Of a stretch of DNA of 6,516 nt, positions 1-4,842 are shown in pieces (position 1 is the stretch's first letter; each line of letters begins with the position of its first letter). The notes beneath the pieces were generated by a model, which had not been told where the DNA came from, ran no database searches, and worked only from the letters and a program-made list of their open reading frames with translations. Source of the stretch: Actinomycetes bacterium (GTDB lineage Bacteria > Actinomycetota > Thermoleophilia > RBG-16-64-13); contig JAKAHF010000144.1 in assembly GCA_021815245.1 (NCBI GenBank), forward strand, positions 1-6,516, read 5' to 3'. Made by a program: the position numbers and the translations under genes.

Positions 1-208
1 TTACTCGCTCGATCCGCTTCTGTCTCCCTTCGAACCTCCCCCGCCCTCCCCCGGCAGAACCCCCCAGTAGCTCGATAAAACGGCTCGCTGCTCCGATCTC
101 GCCGCTACTCAAGCCTTGGGGCGTTTGCGCCGACAACAATCGCGAGACCTGTAGCCGGGAGTGCTTCTCCAGGTCTCTTGCTGAATCGCCGAGAGGGAGT
201 GGCGCGCT
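1..208 (+). other. Structured 5' leader of the first chemoreceptor gene
   Basis: This stretch has no supportable gene. The first 60 bases are pyrimidine-rich. Further in are three possible paired elements: a GGC (82-84) to GCC (113-115) closure around 85-112, a small GGCG/CGCC hairpin (120-131, loop TTTG), and the bulged hairpin at 144-177. Scattered words (GATAAA at 74-79, AAGCC at 111-115, TAGCCGGG at 152-159) recall parts of the cyclic-di-GMP-I riboswitch consensus. The diagnostic GGCAAACC and GACGCAAAGCC blocks and the GAAA tetraloop are absent, so no riboswitch is called. CTCGATAA at 71-78 resembles a sigma-28 -10 element (GCCGATAA, 6 of 8), but no TAAA -35 sits 15 bases upstream. Confidence 0.4.
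144..177 (+). promoter_or_regulatory. Bulged hairpin in the leader just before the first receptor's ribosome binding site
   Basis: GAGACCT (144-150) pairs perfectly with AGGTCTC (171-177). Inside it GGAG (158-161) pairs with CTCC (167-170) around the loop TGCTT, leaving a 7-base bulge at 151-157. It ends 15 bases before the Shine-Dalgarno-like GAGGGAG (193-199). No T-run follows, so it is unlikely to be an intrinsic terminator. It may be a 5'-UTR structure affecting translation or mRNA stability, which is inference. Confidence 0.4.
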
Positions 209-1678
209 ATGACAGTCGTTCGTCGAATCGTGCTCGGGTACGCGGTCCTGCTCATTCTGATGGTGGCCATCGTAGCCGGGGGGGTGATCCAGTTGGCCAC
301 CCTACAGGAGGGCATCAAGGATTACGACGAGTCGACACGAGCCGCAGGAGACGCCGCAGACACCATCGCCGCGAGCGTGGCGAACATGGAAAGCGCCGTC
401 ATGATCTCGGTGGTCATCTTCGACGAGAAGGCACGCGCCAAGCAGTCGGAGAGACTGGAACAGGCGGCACAGTCGGCGGCCCGGGCGCTCGACTCCATGG
501 CCGCGCTGGTAGCCGACGACTCGGCGACCCAGTCCTCACTCAAGGGCCTCAAGGTCCTCCTCGATCAGTATCATCAAGCCGCTGTCAATGTGATCGAGGT
601 AGGCAAGACCAAAACGGCCGAGGCTCTGACTCTGACCCGCAGCGACATCATTCCTGTGAGCGAAACCCTGCGCGAGAAAGCCGACGCCCTCAAGTCGACC
701 TCGTCGGCCGATGAATCAGCCGAAGCCGAAAGGCTCGCCTCAAATGCCGGCCTCATGTGGCTGATCATGCTCATCGCCGCCGCCGTCGCCATAGTGGCGG
801 GCATCTTGTTGGCCGCGACTATCTCCCGTTCCATTCGCGCGCGACTCCGGTCGGCGGTCGCCGATATCAACGAGTCGGCCTCGGGCCTCCTCGCGGTGTC
901 TTCCCAGGTATCGGCAGGAGCCGCCCAGACAGCCGCGGCGACCAACGAGACGACCGCGACGGTCGAGGAAGTCAAGCAGACGGCGCTTCTCGCGAGTGAG
1001 AAGGCCTCGATGGTAGCCGAAAGCTCCCAGGAAGTCGCCGAAGTAGCCGGAAAGAGCCGTGCCAACGTCGGTGAGACAGTGGCGGCGCTGTCGCGCATCC
1101 ATGAGCAGATGTCGGTGGTGGCCGAGGCCATCAACCGGCTGAGCGATCAGACCCAGGCGGTCGGCGACATCGTCGCCACCGTCAACGACCTCGCCGAACA
1201 ATCGAACCTGCTGTCGGTGAACGCCTCGATCGAAGCGGCCAAGGCCGGGGAGCACGGCAAGGGCTTCACGGTCGTAGCCCAGGAAGTCAAGAGCCTGGCA
1301 GAGCAGTCCAAGCAGGCGGTCACGCAGGTGCGCACGATCCTCGGCGAGATACGAAAGGCCGGCGATCTGGCGGTGCAGGCCGCGGAGGAGAGTCAGGAGG
1401 CCATCGAGTCGGGCAAGCAGCAGACCGAGGAGGCCGGGCAGGGCACGCTGGCCCTGGCCGAGCTGGCCGGCGAGGCCGCCCTTTCCGCGGCGCAGATCTC
1501 GGCTTCGAGCCGGCAGCAGCTGGCCGGCATGGAGCAGATCAGCAATGCCATCGGGAGCATCAACCAGGCAGGCTCGCAGTCGGTGGAGGGCACGCGGCAA
1601 GTGGAACGCGAGGTCCAGCGGCTTCAGGACCTCGCCCTGCGACTGCGCCGGCTCGTCGATTCCAAGGCCACTGCCTGA
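209..1678 (+). CDS. Methyl-accepting chemotaxis protein, HAMP-less, with helical extracytoplasmic sensor
   Basis: A transmembrane chemoreceptor of 489 residues that should sense a ligand outside the membrane and control CheA through CheW. TM1 is about residues 7-29, the extracytoplasmic part about 30-180, and TM2 about 181-205. The sensor looks all-helical and resembles a four-helix-bundle MCP sensor (an inference from pattern). After TM2 there are only about 20 residues before the signalling coiled coil, so no HAMP domain fits. The hairpin tip is unmistakable at about 325-371 ([19 protein letters not shown], then [15 protein letters not shown]). A methylation-site-like stretch with EE at 253-254 lies in the first helical arm. 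The C-terminus ([10 protein letters not shown]) lacks the NWETF-type CheR/CheB tether. The ATG at 209 follows GAGGGAG by 9 bases, and TM1 begins directly after it. The ligand is unknown. Confidence in the family is very high. Confidence 0.97.
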   Translation: MTVVRRIVLGYAVLLILMVAIVAGGVIQLATLQEGIKDYDESTRAAGDAADTIAASVANMESAVMISVVIFDEKARAKQSERLEQAAQSAARALDSMAALVADDSATQSSLKGLKVLLDQYHQAAVNVIEVGKTKTAEALTLTRSDIIPVSETLREKADALKSTSSADESAEAERLASNAGLMWLIMLIAAAVAIVAGILLAATISRSIRARLRSAVADINESASGLLAVSSQVSAGAAQTAAATNETTATVEEVKQTALLASEKASMVAESSQEVAEVAGKSRANVGETVAALSRIHEQMSVVAEAINRLSDQTQAVGDIVATVNDLAEQSNLLSVNASIEAAKAGEHGKGFTVVAQEVKSLAEQSKQAVTQVRTILGEIRKAGDLAVQAAEESQEAIESGKQQTEEAGQGTLALAELAGEAALSAAQISASSRQQLAGMEQISNAIGSINQAGSQSVEGTRQVEREVQRLQDLALRLRRLVDSKATA

Positions 1679-1680
1679 TG

Positions 1681-1706
1681 GCCGCGGTCAAGTCCGCGCG
1701 GCTTTT
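1681..1706 (+). terminator. Weak intrinsic-terminator-like stem after the first receptor gene
   Basis: Two bases after the TGA stop, GCCG (1681-1684) pairs with CGGC (1699-1702) and CGG (1685-1687) with CCG (1694-1696). A 2-base bulge (1697-1698) and a 6-base loop complete the stem, which is followed by only four T residues (1703-1706). The GC-rich stem and position fit a terminator. The short T-run suggests incomplete termination, so some read-through into the second receptor gene is likely. Confidence 0.35.
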
Positions 1707-1735
1707 GGTCGAAAACTATGGCTAGGGAAGACTTA

Positions 1736-1770
1736 GGGGGCGCCACCAGCCGCAACGCTGCGGCGCCTCC
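1736..1770 (+). promoter_or_regulatory. Long hairpin between the two receptor genes, upstream of the second start
   Basis: GGGGGCGCC (1736-1744) pairs over nine bases with GGCGCCTCC (1762-1770), with one G-T wobble. Inside, CAGC (1747-1750) pairs with GCTG (1757-1760) around a 6-base loop. The sequence after it (ATCTCTGCAG) is not T-rich, so a terminator role is doubtful. It ends 15 bases before the AGGAGG ribosome binding site, the same spacing as the hairpin before the first receptor. It could be a leader structure or a processing/stability element of a dicistronic mRNA. Confidence 0.45.
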
Positions 1771-1785
1771 ATCTCTGCAGGCGAC

Positions 1786-1791
1786 AGGAGG
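1786..1791 (+). promoter_or_regulatory. Ribosome binding site that fixes the second receptor's start
   Basis: A perfect AGGAGG lies 10 bases before the ATG at 1802. The in-frame ATG further upstream at 1718 has no such site, and starting there would place the 1736-1770 hairpin inside the coding region and add 28 residues unlike a receptor N-terminus. The 1802 start is therefore preferred. Confidence 0.75.
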
Positions 1792-1801
1792 CACGAGGAA
1801 C

Positions 1802-2974
1802 ATGGCCGGTAGACGGTCGCGCTACATGCGCGTCCAGCGCGTCATCATGCTGGGTTTCGTAGTGGTACTGGTCTTCGTCGCCATCGGGGTTGCCGTCGCT
1901 GTGCTCGAGGTCAACGCCGCCAGGTCATCCTTTGCAGAGTTCTCTTCGGGAACCGCCGCTCAGACCGCCGATCAGATCGCACAGAGCGGCCGCATCTCGG
2001 GCCGGCTGCTCAACACGATGATCGGCCTGTGCGCGTTCGGCGGTTTCATCATCATCTTCGGCATCGTGGCTCAGTGGTGGATATCGCGAGGCATCGGCCG
2101 CATGGTCAATGCCGCGAGCGCCAAGATCGAGAGATCTGCCGCTCAGTTGCTGGCCGTCTCGTCGCAGGTCGCAGCCGGAGCCGCGCAAACCGCCGCGTCG
2201 ACCAACGAGACGACCGCCACTGTCGAGGAAGTCAGACAGACTGCGCAGCTCGCTCACGAGAAGGCGGCCGAGGTCGCCGGCAACTCCCAGGATGTGGCCG
2301 AGACGGCCGACGCCGGCCGCGCCGCGGTCGAAGAGACCATCGCGGGCATCGAGCGCATGCAGAGCGACATGGCCGTCGTGGCCGAGACCATCAACCGGTT
2401 GAGCGAGCAGGCGCAGGCGGTGGGCGACATCGTGACCACGGTCAACGACCTCGCCGAGCAGTCGAACCTGCTATCGGTCAACGCCTCCATCGAGGCTGCC
2501 AAGGCGGGTGAGCAGGGCAAGGGCTTCACCGTGGTCGCGCAGGAGGTCAAGAGCCTCGCCGGACAATCCAAACAAGCGGTCTCTCAAGTGCGCACCATTC
2601 TGAGCGAGATCCAGAAAGCCGGCGCTGTGGCGGTGCTTGCGGTCGACCGCAGCCGTGAGGCGATCGAGGCGACGCGGCGGCAGGCCGTGGAATCGGGCGA
2701 AACCATCTTCGCCCTCGCCGACAGTGTCAACGAATCGGCCCAGTCCGCCCAACAGATCTCGGCGTCGAGCCGCCAGCAGCTCGCCGGCATGGAGCAGATC
2801 GGCCAGGCCATCGAGAGCATCAACCAGGCCGAGACGCAATCACTCGCGGGCACGCGGCAGGTCGAAGAAGAGATCAAGCGACTGCAGAACCTCGCCATCG
2901 ACTTGAAGCGCTTGGTCGACCCCACCGCCGCAAACCGTGCGAGAGCTGCCGAGCGGGTTGTGCCGGTGGGCTGA
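1802..2974 (+). CDS. Methyl-accepting chemotaxis protein with minimal sensor loop, HAMP-less
   Basis: A 390-residue chemoreceptor paralogous to its upstream neighbour. A basic N-terminus (RRSRYMR) precedes TM1 (about 13-36). Only about 33 residues lie outside the membrane (37-69) before TM2 (about 70-93), too few for a folded ligand-binding domain of known type. It may sense through the membrane, through a partner protein, or through the membrane segments themselves (inference). No HAMP domain follows TM2. From residue 115 to 373 it aligns without gaps to residues 226-484 of the first receptor. In the 47-residue tip (214-260) only two positions differ (Q238 for His, G254 for Glu). The tail (AAERVVPVG) has no CheR/CheB pentapeptide. 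The start at 1802 is chosen because AGGAGG precedes it. It is probably partly co-transcribed with the first receptor gene, 123 bases away. Confidence 0.95.
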   Translation: MAGRRSRYMRVQRVIMLGFVVVLVFVAIGVAVAVLEVNAARSSFAEFSSGTAAQTADQIAQSGRISGRLLNTMIGLCAFGGFIIIFGIVAQWWISRGIGRMVNAASAKIERSAAQLLAVSSQVAAGAAQTAASTNETTATVEEVRQTAQLAHEKAAEVAGNSQDVAETADAGRAAVEETIAGIERMQSDMAVVAETINRLSEQAQAVGDIVTTVNDLAEQSNLLSVNASIEAAKAGEQGKGFTVVAQEVKSLAGQSKQAVSQVRTILSEIQKAGAVAVLAVDRSREAIEATRRQAVESGETIFALADSVNESAQSAQQISASSRQQLAGMEQIGQAIESINQAETQSLAGTRQVEEEIKRLQNLAIDLKRLVDPTAANRARAAERVVPVG

Positions 2975-3004
2975 GAATCGCCCGTAGAGACCAACGGAGC
3001 CACC

Positions 3005-3026
3005 GCGGCCACGTCCGGCCGGCCGC
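3005..3026 (+). terminator. GC-rich hairpin after the second receptor gene
   Basis: GCGGCC (3005-3010) pairs with GGCCGC (3021-3026) around a 10-base loop, 31 bases after the receptor's TGA. The following CCTTCGTT is not a real T-run. It could support factor-dependent or weak termination between the receptors and the DUF169 gene, or it could simply reflect high GC. Confidence 0.25.
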
Positions 3027-3033
3027 CCTTCGT

Positions 3034-3042
3034 TGATACACT
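3034..3042 (+). promoter_or_regulatory. Candidate extended -10 promoter for the DUF169 gene
   Basis: TGA-TACACT matches the extended -10 pattern TGn-TAnnnT. It stands out in this GC-rich gap, and would start transcription near 3049, leaving a leader of about 50 bases before the GTG at 3100. No convincing -35 is visible about 17 bases upstream, which extended -10 promoters can tolerate. This rests on the sequence match only. Confidence 0.3.
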
Positions 3043-3099
3043 CCCTTCTGAGCCGCCGCCACGCATGAGAGCGGCGCACAGCCGAAGAGGAGTCGCATC

Positions 3100-3930
3100 G
3101 TGACCGCAGAGACCTCGCCTTCGCCGTTCGCGACCTATGGACTCGACCTGGAGCGTCTTCTGCTCCTTCGCACCCGGCCCATCGCCATCAAGATGCTCGA
3201 GAGCGAGGCCGACGCGCCCGAAGGGGCGACGCGCCCCAAACGTGACCGCGGCGAGCACTACGCAGCCTGCCAGGTGTTCTCGCTCGCCCGCCGCCAGGGC
3301 CGCACGGTAGCCATGTTCCTCGAAGACCACTGGTGTTACGCCCCGATCATCTCCTGGGGATTGGTCGAACCGCCCGCCGACTATCTCGAGGGCTTCACCC
3401 ACTCTTTCTTCATCGCCGACAAGCAGGCCGCGGCCAAACACGCCCAGGAGTCGGCCCGCCTACCGGTGGGCCGCTATGCCGGCATGGTCGCCGGCCCCCT
3501 GAGCACCGCCCTCTTCGAGCCCGACCTCGTCATGATCTACTGCACTCCGGCGCAGCTGAGGCACCTGCTGCTCAGTCTGCGCTACCTGCACGGCACCGAG
3601 GCGACCTCCACCTTCGACCCCATCGGGTCGTGCATCCACTCGGTGGTGCCTCCCCTGCTGACAGGTGAGCCCGCAGTCACCGTGCCCGACCCCGGCGACT
3701 TCGAGCGGGCGGGCGCGACCGACGACGAGATGGTGCTGACCGTGCCGGCCTCGCGCCTCGAGGAACTCATGACCGGCGTCTACCACTTCGAAGAGCTGGG
3801 CATGGGCTTTCGCAAGTTCGCGGTCGAGATGCAGCCCGACTTCAAGCAGCCCCCCTTCTACGAGGAGTACTTCAAGCGCTGGGGGCTGGACGGTCCGGCC
3901 GATGAGCGAGCGGCCACTCCGGGCGCGTAG
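3100..3930 (+). CDS. DUF169 (COG2043) family protein, function unknown
   Basis: A soluble protein of 276 residues with the look of the DUF169 family, which is frequent in anaerobic bacteria and archaea and has no established reaction. The family resemblance rests on the N-terminal RPIAIKML (26-33), the central LEDHWCYAPIISWGL (74-88), GPLSTALFEPDLVMIYCTPAQ (132-152, read as two parts around residue 142), and the PIGSCIHSVVPPL stretch (174-186). Cysteines at 57, 79, 148 and 178 are spread through the protein and do not form a CxxC ferredoxin motif. No signal peptide or membrane segment is visible, so it should be cytoplasmic. The GTG start follows AGAGGAG (3086-3092) by 7 bases. The last residues (about 264-276, rich in Asp/Ala/Gly) look like an unstructured tail. 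It converges on the Fe-S gene with stop codons touching. A redox or metal/cofactor role is possible but would be a guess. Confidence 0.88.
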   Translation: MTAETSPSPFATYGLDLERLLLLRTRPIAIKMLESEADAPEGATRPKRDRGEHYAACQVFSLARRQGRTVAMFLEDHWCYAPIISWGLVEPPADYLEGFTHSFFIADKQAAAKHAQESARLPVGRYAGMVAGPLSTALFEPDLVMIYCTPAQLRHLLLSLRYLHGTEATSTFDPIGSCIHSVVPPLLTGEPAVTVPDPGDFERAGATDDEMVLTVPASRLEELMTGVYHFEELGMGFRKFAVEMQPDFKQPPFYEEYFKRWGLDGPADERAATPGA

Positions 3931-3950
3931 CTACGTCTGGCGCGTGACCC
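3921..3950. other. Abutting convergent stop codons within a palindrome
   Basis: The DUF169 stop TAG (3928-3930) is followed immediately by CTA (3931-3933), the stop of the opposing Fe-S gene. Together they form the centre of a perfect 10-base palindrome, CGTAGCTACG (3926-3935). A wider weak fold is possible: GGG-CGCG (3921-3927) with CGCG (3941-3944) and CCC (3948-3950), with a 3-base bulge. There is no T-run on either strand, so there is no intergenic terminator and the two transcripts must overlap or end inside each other's gene. Confidence 0.6.
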
Positions 3951-4842
3951 CCACCGGGCAGCTCAGCTCGCAAGCCCGGCAGTAGCGGATCACCTTCACC
4001 GGCGCCGGCGCGGGGCCGGTGCCGGTGCCGGTGCCGGAGGCTCCGAGGGTCGCCGCGCCGCCGCCGGACGTTCCAAGCGCCGCCGGGTCGCCGAGCGTGG
4101 CCGACTCGATGTCTCGGTCCATCTGCAGGTAGCAGCGTTGCCGCGAGAACTCCCCCGTGCGCGCAGGCAGAAGCCCGCCATGCGGGGCCGCGCCATGCGG
4201 GACCGCGCCGTCCGCCGACGACGAGGTGCCGTCGAGACCGGTCGTTGCCGCGAAGACCCCCTGCGGGCAACCCCGCCGGCAGGGGCGGCCGCAGTCCGCA
4301 CAGGGATCGAAATCTGAGCGACCCGTGGACGGCAACTCGCGGTCGAGCGCCAGCGCCCGCAGACGGATGCGCGGACCGAATTCGGGTGTGACCAGGAGGT
4401 TGTTGAGGCCGATGCAGCCGAGCCCGGCCAGGACCGCCGCGTCTTTGAGATAGATGCCTCCGCGCTCGACGTGGTAGGGAAAGTGGGTGGCGCGCAGGCC
4501 GAGTTCGCCGGCCGCCCAGTCGCAGAGGTCCTGCACCACACGAGCGAGCACGCGGTTGCCCGGCGGGTCGATGCGGCCGAACCACCAGTCGAGTTCCGGA
4601 CGTTCACGAGGATGCTCGACGGCGACCACCACCACACTTCGCGCCTCTTCGGGCCAGCACACCGGCTCGGTCGCGGGGAGCGCGCCCAGACGGTCGGCCG
4701 CCTGCGGTTCGCGACCGCCGGTCACTGTCACCAGATCATCGACTGAAGCGACGCCCGCAAGATCGGCGCCAAGGTCGCGGGCCCGCGCGAGTAGCGAGGC
4801 CCTCAGCTCCATCGCGTTGTCATGACCTTGGTGGGACATCAC
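3931..4842 (-). CDS. Double [4Fe-4S] cluster protein, epoxyqueuosine-reductase-like superfamily (not canonical QueG)
   Basis: A probable cytoplasmic redox protein of about 303 residues. The middle carries the superfamily signature ERGGIYLKDAAVLAGLGCIG (126-145) followed by NNLLVTPEFGPRIRL. Cluster one has C181-x2-C184-x3-C188-x3-C192-P. Cluster two has C288-x2-C291-x3-C295-P, with C237 (RQRCYLQMD) the likely fourth ligand. QueG proteins are longer (about 350-380 residues), usually have CxxCxxCxxxCP and a catalytic Asp. Here Glu126 appears to occupy that position, so a different substrate is likely; a related family common in anaerobes ends in a similar CRACELxCPVG. Residues about 201-230 and 246-283 are low-complexity Gly/Ala/Thr/Pro linkers coded by tandem repeats. 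The GTG at 4842 overlaps the stop of the upstream SLH gene by four bases (GTGA). The ATG at 4839 is equally possible, and the ATG at 4812 (AAGG 13 bases upstream) gives a family-like N-terminus. Residue numbers count from 4842. Confidence 0.85.
   Translation of the reverse strand: MMSHQGHDNAMELRASLLARARDLGADLAGVASVDDLVTVTGGREPQAADRLGALPATEPVCWPEEARSVVVVAVEHPRERPELDWWFGRIDPPGNRVLARVVQDLCDWAAGELGLRATHFPYHVERGGIYLKDAAVLAGLGCIGLNNLLVTPEFGPRIRLRALALDRELPSTGRSDFDPCADCGRPCRRGCPQGVFAATTGLDGTSSSADGAVPHGAAPHGGLLPARTGEFSRQRCYLQMDRDIESATLGDPAALGTSGGGAATLGASGTGTGTGPAPAPVKVIRYCRACELSCPVGVTRQT
4015..4037. repeat. GCCGGT hexanucleotide tandem repeat inside the Fe-S gene
   Basis: Three perfect GCCGGT copies (4015-4032) are followed by an almost complete fourth. 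On the coding minus strand they encode alternating Thr-Gly in the linker just before the last cysteine motif. Gain or loss of a copy keeps the frame and changes the linker by two residues. Confidence 0.8.
4176..4205. repeat. Two tandem 15-base units inside the Fe-S gene
   Basis: CGCCATGCGGGGCCG (4176-4190) is followed directly by CGCCATGCGGGACCG (4191-4205), 14 of 15 bases identical. On the minus strand they code for the repeated Pro-His-Gly-Ala part of the linker between the two cysteine clusters. The unit is a multiple of three, so the duplication is in frame and looks recent. Confidence 0.8.

Noticed and set aside
1..108. Minus-strand open frame ending in TAA at position 1
   Set aside because: It runs from a stop at 109-111 to the TAA at 1-3 with no ATG, GTG or TTG start in frame and a low-complexity Gly-rich product.
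71..177. A firm cyclic-di-GMP-I riboswitch call
   Set aside because: Only fragments of the consensus are present; the GGCAAACC and GACGCAAAGCC core and the GAAA tetraloop are missing.
740..1600. Long minus-strand frame of 286 codons opposite the first receptor
   Set aside because: It is a high-GC shadow of the receptor gene; its product is Arg/Leu/Gly-rich with no recognisable family, while the plus-strand frame encodes a clear chemoreceptor.
1718..1801. Extended N-terminus of the second receptor from the ATG at 1718
   Set aside because: There is no ribosome site before 1718, the added 28 residues look non-coding, and a perfect AGGAGG serves the ATG at 1802.
2584..3441. Minus-strand frame of 285 codons spanning the receptor end, the gap and the start of the DUF169 gene
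   Set aside because: It overlaps two well-supported genes on the other strand and has no family-like motifs.
4010..4210. CRISPR or mobile-element origin for the repeats
   Set aside because: The units are 6 and 15 bases, directly tandem without spacers and inside a coding frame, so they are simple tandem duplications.
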